Below are positions 1 through 26,186 of a DNA stretch of 64,000 nucleotides, piece after piece (the first letter of the stretch is position 1; every line of letters starts with the position of its first letter). The translations under genes were made by a program, and so were the position numbers. Source of the stretch: Lamellibrachia columna (Eukaryota > Annelida > Polychaeta > Sabellida > Siboglinidae); the NCBI GenBank assembly GCA_963662155.1, contig OY759261.1:31418870-31482869 (forward strand), in the 5' to 3' direction. The notes under the pieces were generated by a model that worked only from the letters and a program-made list of their open reading frames with translations, was not told the DNA's origin and did not search any database.

Positions 1-30
1 TACATATTCCGCCAATAGTAGTGCACGAAC

Positions 31-4060
<4,030 letters not shown>

Positions 4061-4426
4061 TTTCGGAAATGTCACGATCCACTAAGGAGAAACTGTAAAA
4101 ACATTGATAAAAAAGAAGAAATATAGTTGTGCTGGAAGACATTATTTAGCTAGGTATTGTCTGATATAGGTATTATTTCACTACACATATGGAAGTAAAT
4201 ATATTTTTTTTTGTTAGTGAATACAAAATAAACTACAAGTCAGCATGTGCAAATAATTTTTACAATCTTGAAGCAGTGCTTCGTTCAGGTAAACAGGCTG
4301 CCTTCAAAAGTAATTTGGCACGAAGCCAGTACAAATTAGCAACACCTTTCGAAGGACAATGCCATTGCGACCCGCCAGAAAACACGCGTTGCGAACGAGG
4401 ACTTTCAGTGTACATGCCCTTTCAGA

Positions 4427-5396
4427 ACACGAACTGACATGTACTCACAAATCCACATCGGTCAACATACGGCTACTCCCTTTGGTTGTCATGTCACCAT
4501 GATGGTGCTTGTCATAAGACTGTAGGTCCATAAAATATAGGAGAGGAACCCAATGGTTAGCATGGTACTGCTCTCAAACGACAACCACTGACATGGTCAG
4601 GCAACATCGGATAGCAGTTCCGATAACTATGCTTCCTTCAATATTAATCTAAGTGTCCCGTATCAAAGTACATGCTGATATGTTAGATGTGCATACGGTT
4701 ACCTGCAGTTCTTGTCGAAGTATACCAACGAAAATTGCCGTCCAATATAATATAATATAAAAATCACTGTCGTCGGAAATATAAATTTTAGGTAAGCTGA
4801 CCTAGATGACTGGGCTCAATTCGCCACGATCTATCGAGTGCCGTCTACGGTGTGTACACAATGCCGTCAACGCGCCGACTAGTTCCAATGAATAAAGGAC
4901 TACGCCACGAACTGACATGTACTCACGCTATTCACAAATCCACATCGGTCAACATACGGCTACTCCCTTTGGTTGTCATGTCACCATGGTGGTGCTTGTC
5001 ACAAGACTGTAGGTCCATAAAATATGGGAGAGGAACCCAATGGTTAGCATGGTACTGCTCTCAAACGACAACCACTGACATGGTCAGGCAACATCGGATA
5101 GCAGTTCCGATAACTATGCTTCCTTCAATATTAATCTAAGTGTCCCGTATCAAAGTACATGCTGATATGTTAGATGTGCATACGGTTACCTGCAGTTCTT
5201 GTCGAAGTATACCAACGAAAATTGCCGTCCAATATAATATAATATAAAAATAACTGTCGTCGGAAATATAAATTTCAGGTAAGCTGACCTAGATGACTGG
5301 CCTCAATTCGCCACGAACTATCGAGTGCCGTCTACGGTGTGTACACACAAAGCCGTCAACGCGCCGACTAGTTCCAATGAATAAAGGACTACGCCA
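4427..5396. repeat. Tandem duplication of an about 485-bp unit
   Basis: 4427-4907 and 4908-5396 are nearly identical copies, each starting ACGAACTGACATGTACTCAC and ending near GAATAAAGGACTACGCCA. It lies just upstream of the K1 start, so it may duplicate promoter-proximal sequence. No gene recognised. Confidence 0.85.
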
Positions 5397-6004
5397 TACT
5401 CGCGCGCTTAGAGAAGCTTTGTAGAAATCCGCGAGAGCCTACGGCGAATTCTTTTGAATTTTTTCACGTGAACGTTGCGGTAATTACAACGTTGGGTTTC
5501 AAGTCTCAGACAACGCTGCCATACATAGTTAAATAGCAGTGTCTACAAAATAGTCAACATGAGAGGATTCGCTTGTAAAGTTGTTGCTCTGCCAGCATGT
5601 TACAGTTACTGCGTATTTCAAACTGCTTTAACTCGGAAATATGAAGCACAAAATACACACAGCTTCGATAAAGAATAGAATAGATAGGGCACAAGTCGAT
5701 GGCTCAATAATCCAATTTTCATCAATTCTGCAGTTACGGTATTTTGCGTTTGTCGTACAGTCACTTTTTCTGAATATACTAATTATATATATATGGTAAG
5801 ATCTTAATGGTGTGGTCTATCCAATTGAAATGATTTACGCTCATCAGGAAAGAAGCTATATATTCGTGACGGTATGGACAGTTAATTCGTAACTGGCTGA
5901 CTGACCGACTTGTCGGCTAAATGTGAACACAATGCGATTTTCAGACATTGTTTGATTGTTCTGTCCTACATTTCCCAATTTAATGTCGAAATGCATATAT
6001 GGCA
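5397..6004. other. Non-coding, nothing recognised
   Basis: Unique-looking AT-rich sequence between the 485-bp duplication and the 46-bp satellite; no supported gene. Confidence 0.6.
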
Positions 6005-8505
6005 ATGTGCTAAGTAGCGGCCTGACAATGCTTGCAATAGCAGTCTGACAATGTGTTATGTAGCGGCCTGGCAATGTATGAAATAGCTGCCTGACAATGT
6101 GATAAGTAGCGGTCTGGCACTGTTTGAAATAGCAGCCTAACGATGTGTTGATTATCGTCTTGGCAATGTTTGAAATAGCAGCCTGAGGATGTGTTAAGTA
6201 GCGGCCTAGCAATGTCTGAAATAGCAGCCTGACGATGTGTTAAGTAGAAGCCTGGCACTGTTTGAAAAAGCAGCCTGACAATGTGTTAAGTAGAGACCTT
6301 GCAATGTTTGAAATAGCAGCCTGACAATGTGTTGGATAGCGGCCTGGCAATGTTTGAAATAGCAGCCTGACAATGTGTTGAATAGCTGCCTGGTAATGTT
6401 TGAAATAGCAGCCTGACAATGTGTTAATTAGCTACCTGGCAATGTATGAAATAACAGCCTGACGATGTGTTGAGTATCGTCTTGGCAATGTTTGAAATAG
6501 CAGCCTGAGGATGTGTTAAGTAGCGGCCTAGCAATGTCTGACATAGCAGCCTGACGACGTGATAAGTAGAAGCCTGGCACTCTTTGAAAAAGCAGCCTGA
6601 CAATGTGTTAAGTAGCGACCTGGCAATGTTTGAAATAGCAGCATGAGGATGTGTCAAGTAGCGGCTTAACAATGTCTGAAATAGCAGTCTGACGATGTGT
6701 TAAGTAGAAGCCTGGCACTGTTTGAAAAAGCAGCCTGACAATGTGTTAAGTGGAGACCTTGCAATGTTTGAAATAGCAGCCTGACAATGTGTTGGGTAGC
6801 GGCCTGGCAATGTTTGAAATAGCAGCCTGACAATGTGTTGAGTAGCTGCCTGGTAATGTTTGAAATAGCAGTCTGACACTGTGTTAATTAGCTACCTGGC
6901 AATGTATAAAATAACAGCCTGACGATGTGTTGAGTATCGTCCTGGCAATGTTTGAAATAGCAGCCTGAGGATGTGTTAAGTAGCGGCTTAGCAATGTCTG
7001 ACATAGCAGCCTGACGATGTGTTAAGTAGAAGCCTGGCACTGTTTGAAAAAAGCAGCCTGACAATGTGTTAAGTAGCTACCTGGCAATGTTTCAAATAGC
7101 AGCATGAGGATTTGTCAAGTAGCGGCCTAACAATGTCTGAAATAGCAGCCTGATGATGTGCTAAGTAGCGACCTGGCAATGTTTGAAATAGCAGTCTGAC
7201 AATGTGTTATGTAGCGCCCTGGCAATGTATGAAATAGCTGCCTGACAATGTGATAAGTAGCGGCCTGGCACTGTTTGAAATAGCAGCCTGACGATGTGTT
7301 GAGTATCGTCCTGGCAATGTTTGAAATAGCAGCCTGACAATGTGTTGAGTAGCGGCCTGGTAATGTTTGAAATAGCAGCCTGACACTGTGTTAATTAGCT
7401 ACCTGGCAATGTATGAAATAACAGCCTGACGATGTGTTGAGTATCGTCTTGGCAATGTTTGAAATAGCAGCCTGAGGATGTGTTAAGTAGCGGCCTAGCA
7501 ATGTCTGACATAGCAGCCTGACGACGTGTTAAGTAGAAGCCTGGCACTGTTTGAAAAAGCAGCCTGACAATGTGTTAAGTAGCGACCTGGCAATGTTTGA
7601 AATAGCAGCATGAGGATGTGTCAAGTAGCGGCTTAACAATATCTGAAATAGCAGCCTGACGATGTGTTAAGTAGAAGCCTGGCACTGCTTGAAAAAGCAA
7701 CCTGACAATGTGTTAAGTAGAGACCTTGCAATGTTTGAAATAGCAGCCTGACAATGTGTTGGGTAGCGGCCTGGCAATGATTGAAATAATAGCCTGACAA
7801 TGTGTTGAGTAGCTGCCTGGTAATGTTTGAAATAGCAGCCTGACACTGTGTTAATTAGCTATCTGGCAATGTATAAAATAACAGCCTGACGATGTGTTGA
7901 GTATCGTCCTGGCAATGTTTGAAATAGCAGCCTGAGGATGTGTTAAGTAGCGGCCTAGCAATGTCTGACATAGCAGCCTGACGATGTGTTAAGTAGAAGC
8001 CTGGCACTGTTTGAAAAAAGCAGCCTGACAATGTGTTAAGTAGCGACCTGGCAATGTTTCAAATAGCAGCATGAGGATGTGTCAAGTAGCGGCCTAACAA
8101 TGTCTGAAATAGCAGCCTGATGATGTGCTAAGTAGCGACCTGGCAATGTTTGAAATAGCTGTCTGACAATGTGTTATGTAGCGCCCTGGCAATGCATGAA
8201 ATAGCTGCCTGACAATGTGATAAGTAGCGGCCTGGCACTGTTTGAAATAGCAACCTGACGATGTGTTGAGTATCGTCCTGGCAATGTTTGAAATAGCAGC
8301 CTGACAATGTGTTGAGTAGCGGCCTGGTAATGTTTGAAATAGCGGCCTGACACTGTGTTAATTAGCTACCTGGCAATGTTTGAAATAGCAGCCTGACAAT
8401 ATGTTGAGTAGCGGCCTGGTGATGTTTGAAATAGCAGCCTGATAATGTGCTAAGTAGCGGCCTGGCAGTGTTTGAAATAGCAGCCTAACAATGTGTTTAG
8501 TAGCG
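6005..8505. repeat. 46-bp satellite with higher-order structure
   Basis: About 54 tandem units of roughly 46 bp, consensus like GGCAATGTTTGAAATAGCAG then CCTGACAATGTGTTAAGTAG. Variant units recur at a long period: GTGTTAATTAGC at 6421 and 7388, and TGATAAGTAG at 7251 and 8218, both 967 bp apart (about 21 units). Short minus-strand frames inside it are repeat artefacts. Confidence 0.9.
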
Positions 8506-8572
8506 TTGTTCAAAGACATTGACTTGCTTCGGCTTTGCATTCATTCGCCGAAAAAGACCTACATTTGTGTCA

Positions 8573-8925
<353 letters not shown>

Positions 8926-10584
8926 ACACACGTGTTTATGTAATTACTGTAGCACTCCGTTGTTATTTCGCAGCATGCATGGATATAATCGTGACACAGT
9001 TCCCTTCAAGCTCTTGGTTATGCGCAACAATAGTTTTTTCACAGCTGAACACTTGAGAGTGCCATAGGTACAATGAATATATTAAAATAGAATCGCACAT
9101 GAGTTTCCTAGAGATGCAAAAAAAAACCAGCGGTATCCTCAAACAGGCAGCACATTGTCCGGAAAACATTTATGAAGCTGTATTTAAATGCCTGTGTTTA
9201 AATGCAAGAAATTCAATCATTGCAATTTCATCAATGAATATTATTATAGGTACTCATTTATACACCCGAGCAACTGGGCAACTGGGGCTGACATTGCCTA
9301 AGCTTCGAACGATAGCTTCGAACCCCTGTCCACCATGTTGATAGTCCCACGTTATACGACTGTTCCACCGGGTTCCACCATGTTACACCTATTACATTAG
9401 CTTAGCAATGGTAGAAGTTGCTGACACAATTACAGTTATGGGAATGTGGCAACAATTATTGTCCTTGTCAAATTTTATAAATATTAACTTGAAATTGCTC
9501 ACATTCTACCATAAAATAGAGGGGCGCCATCTTCTAACTACACTTGGCCTAATACTGATTCAAATTGCTAATTATTTCAATAAAACACAGTGATATTATA
9601 GTTTGCCATATCCAAAGTCCAGCACATATGATCTATGCGTTGATATGTGGATGCATTTTGAAAGTAGACATAATAGACGGATTTTTAATGTTCAAACTGG
9701 TTCAAACTACAGAATGCTAATTATTTCAATAGCATAAAGTGATATTCTAGTATGCAATATCCAACGAACGTTTTTCAATGTACAATTACGTCTTGCTTAT
9801 CCGCACATTTTGGAAACCAAGGGTTTTGGCCGGATTACCTAAGTCTGCGGATTATTGAAACACCGTAGTATCACCTTCCTGTGTATCAGCCTATGTGCTG
9901 CAATGGCGGGGCAAAGTGTAGCGACACAAGAAGAGGAAGATAATGGCTAATATATTTGTAATGTTTCATTACATTTATATTGCTTTAATATTTTACTGAT
10001 CTCCAATAACTGACTGGACCTTGATAAAAAAAATAGATATGATGTAAAACAATATCACCGATTCCGTTTGACGTTTGAAGGTGTGAGTGATCTAAAACAA
10101 ACCAGTTAGGTGAATCAAATTCCAGTGTCCTCCTGCTAGTTGTTCCCCAAAACGGTGTTCGAAAACGGAAAAGGAATATATACAATTTGCATAGTACATA
10201 ATCCTTCCTCATATAAAGCGGATTACAGACAAACCGCATTACAGAAGAACGGACTAATGATACTTGAGACTGTAATCTGAAATAGCGGCCCCCGGTTGTT
10301 GACATGTCTACGCTCTATTTTAGTCAGTAATTGGTGTGCTAATCCATTCTTTGAATATCAGTACCGGCAAGACTTGGCACCATATCAATCACACTTGACA
10401 AATGTAGTGATGTTTTGGTCCATATCTGTCAATATGCTTGTACCGCTTCACAGGCCACTTGGATTTGAGAATTAGGCCGCTTTTCCAGCAATTAGCAGGC
10501 CGCGATAAAGCTACGGCTAAAGCAGCCGCGCATATTGAAAAACACAACCGTTCTACAGGACAACATGGCTGCTATGCCAGAGCA
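8926..10584. other. Non-coding, possible degenerate tRNA-like relic
   Basis: No supported gene. On the minus strand, 9370-9300 has GGGACTATCAAC and GGGGTTCGAAGC, spaced somewhat like an anticodon arm and B box, but the remaining arms do not fold. Confidence 0.4.
9567..9766. repeat. Direct repeat pair of about 50 bp
   Basis: TGCTAATTATTTCAATA followed by AGTGATATT and CCATATCCAA-like sequence occurs near 9567 and again, diverged, near 9715. Possibly two copies of a small interspersed repeat. Confidence 0.6.
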
Positions 10585-10700
10585 GATGTGTATGAAACAG
10601 TGATGTGTAATAATATTTGTTATGATACGCTTTAACTTTTCTATTGCCTAAATACAGGCAATGTTGCTCTATTTTCCGTTGCTACTGCCGTTGGTAATTA

Positions 10701-10789
<89 letters not shown>

Positions 10790-10865
10790 TGCCTGTATTT
10801 AGGCAATAGAAAAGTTAAAGCGTATCCTAACAAATATTATTACACATCATTGTTTCATACACATC
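10585..10865. repeat. 79-bp inverted repeat around a TA tract
   Basis: Arms 10585-10663 and 10787-10865 are nearly perfect reverse complements (GATGTGTATGAAACA..., CAGGCAATG at the inner end) and flank a short spacer and TA repeat (about 10703-10786). This is a fold-back structure, perhaps a MITE-like element. Confidence 0.85.
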
Positions 10866-11145
10866 TATATGCATATATATATATATATTATATATAATAT
10901 ATTTGTTTATAAATATAAAAAAAAAAAAATCAGGATAGGTACACCGTTTCACTCATCACACATGCCTCCATTATGCCTACATGTAGCCGTCAGTTTAATT
11001 TAATGCAACAACACTATTATAATAATTATTATATGTCACGTTCATGTACAACTATATCATAATAAATATCATGGTAAACAAACATAGTACTTACCTTATC
11101 AAATTGTATACAGCCAATATATGTACACAGCTGGGCATGATATGA

Positions 11146-11245
11146 TGCACATTTTATTGCAAAGCATGGGTTTACGTTAATGGAACAGTAATTACATTTT
11201 ATTGCAAAGCATGGGTTTACGTTAATGGAACAGTAATTACATTTT
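11146..11245. repeat. 45-bp tandem duplication
   Basis: The segment from TTTTATTGCAAAGCATGGGT to AACAGTAATTACA is present twice in direct orientation. Confidence 0.85.
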
Positions 11246-11318
11246 CGTGAACTTGTGTTGGATCAAGCATAGACAACTGCGGAAATGCCTCTTCATGTCC
11301 TCGACATCTGTTTTATAA

Positions 11319-11915
11319 TGGCACTACGTTTCTCCCAGATAATGGCACTACGTTTCTCCCAGATAATGGCACTACGTTTCTCTCAGATAATGGCACTACG
11401 TTTCTCCCAGATAATGGCACTACGTTTCTCCCAGATAATGGCACTACTTTTCTCTCAGATAATGGCACTACGTTTCTCCCAGATAATGGCACTACGTTTC
11501 TCCCAGATAATGGCACTACGTTTCTCCCAGATAATGGCACTACGTTTCTCCCAGATAATGGCACTACGTTTCTCCCAGATAATGGCACTACGTTTCTCCC
11601 AGATAATGGCACTACGTTTCTCCCAGATAATGGCACTACTTTTCTCCCAGATAATGGCACTACGTTTCTTCCAGATAATGACACTACGTTTCTCCCAGAT
11701 AATGGCACTACTTTTCTCCCAGATAATGGCACTACGTTTCTCCCAGATAATGGCACTACTTTTCTCCCAGATAATGGCACTACGTTTCTCCCAGATAATG
11801 GCACTACGTTTCTCCCAGATAATGGCACTACGTTTCTCCCAGATAATGGCACTACGTTTCTCCCAGATAATGGCACTACGTTTCTCCCAGATAATGGCAC
11901 TACGTTTCTCTCCAG
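11319..11915. repeat. 24-bp minisatellite, about 25 copies
   Basis: Unit ATAATGGCACTACGTTTCTC plus CCAG, very homogeneous with a few T/C and G/A variants. Because 24 is divisible by three it leaves long open frames on both strands (MALRFSQI units; NVVPLSGR units on the minus strand). No promoter, splice or start context supports coding. Confidence 0.9.
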
Positions 11916-11984
11916 ATATTTGAATCTGCCAACATGTTCTAGTATGCCAAAATCCATGTTGGAGTTGTTGCACGGAGATTGTTT

Positions 11985-12395
11985 AAGAGCAACATGAAGG
12001 TGAACACAACAAATACGCGGAGAATACACCAAGAGAACAATACACGAGGAGCGAAAAAAACGGTCATTGTCCTCCACCAACAAGTCCGCCCGCACACATC
12101 ACATAAATATCGAGAACCATCCATTTGTCTGGGATCACATAGAAGTAGAAGAAGACGCGTGAAAGAAGCGATATGGACACATATGCCAGAGGCGGTGTTC
12201 AACCGATATGAAAGGACCTAAGAACTTCCACACGTCTACGATGACGTGGTCTTATCACTCGTACCGTGGAAGCCATATTGATAAGATAGGCGGAATCTCT
12301 ACATGTAATAATTTTTTTCGATATGATGATAAACTGTGGTATTTCGAAATCAATGACGATGAGCCGACGGTTGTGTTTGTCATTGACGTCGCCTG
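11985..12395 (+). mobile_element. Penelope-like element 3' relic
   Basis: Broken frames give HNKYAENTPRE, RRVKEAIWTHMPEAVFNRYE and, after a frameshift, ELPHVYDDVV and SLVPWKPY, matching in order the C-terminal GIY-YIG region of Penelope-like elements (compare IKEAIWIRK and LPHVYDG at 33 kb). No hammerhead core was found here. The relic follows directly after the 24-bp minisatellite. Confidence 0.6.
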
Positions 12396-12484
12396 ATTTG
12401 TTTCAACAAGTGGGCAATCACAGTTAAAATGTTCAGTTCGTTAATAAACACACTACAATAACACTATTGGGAGTACATCTGGTA

Positions 12485-13045
12485 TGCGTATATCGGCATG
12501 ATTAATATATGACCATCACAACGATTGCCGAAATTCAGTTTGTTGACCGCAATCTGCTGTAGATTCGGGTTTATGGTGACCCTATTTTCGGTGGTTATTC
12601 TGTACGTGCTCATTTTTTTGCAGTGAGTGTTTTGATATTTCTTATCAACGAGAAATTCAAGTCTCAGCAGGTGGACTTTTGCCACAACACCAGCGACCAT
12701 ATAATAATCGCGATTCAGCCGTTGGCCTTGAGCCATGTAAATCCGTCGGTAATCAATACTGGCAAACAACACCTTCAACCTACAAATAAAATTTCCTAGT
12801 ACAAAGCTAAAAATACCGATAGTGTCAATGAAGCATACACATTAAGAGTCAAACTAGGTTGTTGAACGACGCCAACAAGTCTGCGCAAACGAATCAGGAT
12901 AAAACGAAAGCAATTAACTGTCTATGTAAACAAGTTGATTGCTACCACAGTTTCGTGTTTCATAATTGCATTCCCACAGAGCTTGATTAAGTAAATATGA
13001 CACCCAATTGTTGTATGCGATTGTGGAAATACAAAACATGCTCAT
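12485..13045 (+). repeat. Inverted repeat partner A (about 560 bp)
   Basis: Similar in reverse complement to 23720-24290. Both copies contain a relic reading frame with a hydrophobic stretch (like VTLVSMAIMYVLIFFAVSVL in the other copy). Here a T-run one base shorter breaks the frame. The family is not recognised. Confidence 0.75.
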
Positions 13046-13200
13046 TTCATGGATAAAGGTTGTTTCGCGTGACGTCGTTAATTTAAGTAATCAACTACAA
13101 TTGTCCTATTATAGGGAATTAACTGCTACGAACACATATCCCGTTGTATTGCAACATGCTAAAACACACCCACCCACTGTATTTGTATTCATATACGGTT

Positions 13201-13593
<393 letters not shown>

Positions 13594-13599
13594 CATATG

Positions 13600-15900
13600 T
13601 CACACGCACACTGCCACGCACTTACACACAGGCACATGCACACACGTACATACAAATAAACACGAATATACACGCATATACACGCATATACTCGTTTGCA
13701 AGTGCAAGTTCAAGAATACACTTGAATGTATACTTCTACCCATGTACACACACGTATGCACTTATGAACACACGAACACACACTTGTGTACACGTACACT
13801 CATAATCGAATAAACACAAACACACGCACATACAAAAAACATATACAAGCACAAGGTACACACGCATTCACACGGAAACACTATCGCACTCTCATAATTT
13901 AATGCACAGTTAATGCAGAACTAAACATTTTGTTTTCACCTAGTCGTATGACTCGTGTGTGCTTATGTGTGAACACACATGCGAAGACTTTGGTGACGAC
14001 GCAAGCTCGTGTATAACTGATCATCGTTGAAGAACGCTTCACGGTGACTCGGCGGTTAGAGCGCTGGATTGTTTACTGAGAGGACCAAGGTTCGATTCCA
14101 CCTGCTGCTGTTTCACAATTTCGTTCAACCTACTTTTCTGCGTCTTTCGGTAGATACACTAAGACATATATACACTAATATGTCCCACATCTGATACACT
14201 AAAATATCCTACGCAGTGATATAGACGTGTACTGCACTGACGTAGCCAATGGTCTAGTACAATAAAACACTGTTATGCAGCAGCTGTATTAGCCGCTGCC
14301 AAAAAGAGTTGTTCAAATAACGGAATAAGCACCGAGGGCGCCGTGTCAAAGCGGATACCGGCGCTATCGAAGACGACATTACTATTTTTGTATGTGGTCA
14401 GCCATGTGTGTCGTGCGGTCCTGGCATTGCGCCACGTATAATTGATGTCACGTAAACAGGTGACTGTTAAATAGACGCAGACGATCAGTGTCGAAACATA
14501 CAATTACCGACGTCAGTGATCTGGTCGAACTCACGCGAACGCGTTGTTGCCATATAACATTTTGCAATCGGCTGTTCCGGACAAGTGGGAGTTCACGGAA
14601 ATATTTAGTCGGGACTCCGCCGCCATTTTACCCAAGACGTCTGGCGCGTAACAAGGTAAATGAAACCGGTGCTCTTGATGATTGCTTGTTTTCTATTAAT
14701 GTCTGCCATTATCTATTATTCCAACTTTATGACACACGGAATGATTTGTCCTCCTAATGGCTTAAGCCATTTACATTTCTGTGGTTATAATATGTAGACG
14801 GTGATTCAGTCTGACGACAGCTAATCGGTTATTGGCAGTCATTGAAACATGACGGCTTTTTACACTTTTCAAGGTAAAGTAGAAACATGAATATTGCTTG
14901 CTAGATGTTATGTTGTGCTATCTTATGCTATGTTATATACGTTACCACATATCATCTACGGCTGGTTTGACAGGATGAAAATATGTTGACATATTGAAAT
15001 GATGTAGCTAACTATCGTTGTACCTGATGCGTTCAATTGATCTTTGCTATTTATCAAGTATTTTGTCGTTGTTTTACCTAGTTGATATAGCGCCTTTGTC
15101 GTTTTTCATTTCAGTGCACACATTTATTCAACAATAGTAATAATAACAGCAATAATCATTAAGATAACCCGTTTCAAATGTAGAATTCCATAAAAGGATC
15201 GCGTAGTAAACAACACATTCACAAACAACGATGGCAACACCAACGTTAATTAACTATGTAAATGTCTAAGTATGCATGCAATGAGATGCTTAATAGTAGC
15301 AACAGCCAGCTTCCCTCTTAGCTGCTTCATACCGGTAAATTGCCAGATTAACGCCTCCACGCTTGATTTTCAGGTTAGCTGCTATATCAATAGTAGAACC
15401 ACCGGTAATACTAACTCGACGGGTTGAAATGTCTTTGGAAACAGTTTACTAGTGCAAAACGCCAATGCCATAGTCTTTCAAATATATCATGAGTAAATCC
15501 TTATATATATAAATTTTGTCTGCCTACTAAGCGTTCAGCTAACTCCCCGTTGAAGACGATTTTCGGGAACGGTCACAGCACATCCGATGCAGGGGCGGAT
15601 CTAGCCTTGTTGGCAGGTGGAGGCTTCAGTCAGTCCGTTCTACTTACAGAAGGGTTAATATTAGCCGGCTGCTAATGCTTCAGTCTTTACATCGACACTA
15701 GTTCCGACGTAGGCCTATATACGTTGTCCTTTACCCTAATATTTGCCACGGACACAAGGTCTAAGACCCCCCTCCATGGACTAGAGGGAGGTCTTGAGAC
15801 CCCTAAGACCCCCATGGATCCGCTAAAGCCTTCGTAGTGGCCAATGTTTTAGAATGTTACTGAGTAAACGTTCGTACGATGTAGGATAACTAAAACAAAT
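13600..15900. other. Non-coding apart from the SINE
   Basis: Contains the SINE at 14.04 kb. A short inverted GACCCCCCT/AGGGAGGTC motif lies near 15770-15800. Several frames of 75-90 codons lack family resemblance and splice support. Confidence 0.5.
14040..14140 (+). mobile_element. tRNA-derived SINE (or tRNA-like) copy 1
   Basis: A-box-like GGCGGTTAGAGCGCTGG and a perfect B box GGTTCGATTCC (14089-14099) are spaced as in tRNA genes. The anticodon arm does not fold well, and the downstream tail TTTCACAATTTCGTTCAACC recurs with the related copy at 51.7 kb, so a SINE is likelier than a functional tRNA gene. Confidence 0.6.
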
Positions 15901-15907
15901 CATGTTA

Positions 15908-16015
15908 ACACACACACGCACACGCACACGCACACGCACACGCACACGCACACGCACACGCACACGCACACGCACACGCACACGCACACGCACACGCACA
16001 CGCACACGCACACGC

Positions 16016-16081
<66 letters not shown>
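15908..16081. repeat. (CACACG)n, (CA)n and (TA)n compound microsatellite
   Basis: About 19 homogeneous CACACG hexamers to 16021, then CA to 16050 and TA to 16081. Confidence 0.95.
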
Positions 16082-16256
16082 GCACGTACATACGAATAAC
16101 ACAACCAAACGATGTTTTAGTCAAACTTCTTGAATGTCTAGAGAGAAAACAAAGTCTACTGATTATACAATGAACTCTGCTTAACAATATCGCAGCTAAG
16201 AGTCGTTTACAAGAATTTTGGCTGAGGTGAGTCATTTTATATTCCCGCTGTATTCC

Positions 16257-16264
16257 CGCACACA

Positions 16265-16348
<84 letters not shown>

Positions 16349-16372
16349 CACACGCACGCACGCACGCACACA
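16257..16372. repeat. (CACG)n microsatellite
   Basis: More than 25 CACG units, 580 bp upstream of the K2 start codon; each unit carries a CpG. Confidence 0.95.
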
Positions 16373-16951
16373 TCAGTGATGGGTAGCAGTACATAACTTT
16401 ATTATGCACGATGCACTTCGCAAAGGTGCCATTTAATATTATGATCTTAAAATGCTACTCAGTGTCATTAACGGACCATTTGACACGCTGCCAAATCAAC
16501 ATAATGTACGCTTCAATTAGGCACAGGTCACTATTTTACTTCCGTGTTCACATCATTCAAAGAAAGTGCCAGTGATTTGGGGACGGTCCCTTGTCAAAGA
16601 GTTATTGCATCCTAAGCAATTTGTTATGAACTGGATTTTCGATGTTCAAATTATCACCTGCTTTGCCATTACCGTTATTTTATTTATACAGCTGGGCTCT
16701 TCCTCCTTGTTCCCTGCTGTACAGGGGTGAGGGTCAGGTAAAGTATTGTCGAGCCACTCGTTCTGTTCTTTCTTTCCATAGTGTTCTTCCTCTCTTCATC
16801 TTTCAAACAACAAATACAGTTATATGTATATACGTGACGTATCCATATGAAAACCCTCGGCTTACAGGCATGTATATGCACTGCATTGCGATTACCTGTT
16901 TTAGTTTTGGACGTCTGGTGAATACAACAAGTGCAGCTACAATCGCTGACA
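16373..16951 (+). promoter_or_regulatory. Presumed K2 5' flank
   Basis: No TATA box is obvious at a convincing distance. An acceptor-like GTGCAG (ends 16936) after a T-rich stretch suggests a possible non-coding first exon farther upstream. Nothing else recognised. Confidence 0.35.
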
Positions 16952-25129
<8,178 letters not shown>

Positions 25130-25250
25130 AGTTGAAGAACTGCACACAGTGAACTGAACTGTTAAATCTGTGATATGTCTGCTCACTGTTCCAATCAACA
25201 TTAGGATTTACTTGATATGATTCTACATTATATGAACATTATAACATGTT

Positions 25251-25252
<2 letters not shown>

Positions 25253-25334
<82 letters not shown>

Positions 25335-25402
25335 GCAGTTGTACACGTACATACACACGTGTACATGCTTTCTTGCATGCACGCACACACACACACACAC
25401 AC
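25253..25402. repeat. (TA)n and short (CA)n tracts downstream of K2
   Basis: TA to about 25330 and CA at 25384-25402, in the presumed 3' untranslated or flanking region. Confidence 0.95.
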
Positions 25403-25696
25403 AGTATACATATATACATATGATATTTCGAAAATGATATATCAAAGTGGTTAAACCAATTGAGCTAATACGATGATAATTATTATATCTTGAAATATGT
25501 TATTGTGTCGCGAGGTTTTGAAATTATATATTATGCAATATGCTATGTTTATATTTTTCAAGTTAATGATTTGTTTATATAAAATTGTATTTTGTTCCCG
25601 ATACAATTAATTAGGGAATCAAATAGCATTTGTTTCCTTCATATATATGTTGCTTTGTTCACAGTATGCATAACAGTTGTACCAACAAGGACATAA

Positions 25697-25702
25697 AATA
25701 AA
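25697..25702 (+). terminator. Possible K2 polyadenylation signal
   Basis: AATAAA 568 bp after the K2 stop, followed by a T/GT-rich stretch (TTTGTGTTGTGTTTTCC). It is the first well-placed candidate that I saw, but it is unverified. Confidence 0.35.
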
Positions 25703-25889
25703 TTACTCTTTTGTGTTGTGTTTTCCTTTTTGTTGATCATGTGCATTTGTGCAGAGAAACCGGAAGAGATTACTTATTCCACCTAATTTGGACAAATTGT
25801 TATTTTTCCTGCATAGAATTACCTTGTAGTATTTAAAGTGAAACAAAATGCATGGTTTACTTCCTGTTTCCGTCATTCGTCCTAGTTTA

Positions 25890-26186
<297 letters not shown>

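Noticed and set aside
4189..4437. 82-codon plus-strand frame upstream of K1
   Set aside because: Extends into the tandem duplication, has no conserved motif, and lies antisense in the presumed K1 5' region.
11285..11923. Long plus-strand frame with repeated MALRFSQI units and a minus-strand counterpart
   Set aside because: Produced by a 24-bp minisatellite whose length is divisible by three; open on both strands and without exon context.
12300..12400. Hammerhead in the 12-kb Penelope-like relic
   Set aside because: An inverted ATTGACGTCG motif is present, but neither strand has the CTGATGA/GAAA core.
14040..14107. Functional tRNA gene
   Set aside because: A and B boxes are good, but the acceptor and anticodon stems do not pair, and a related tail occurs at a second locus, which favours a SINE.
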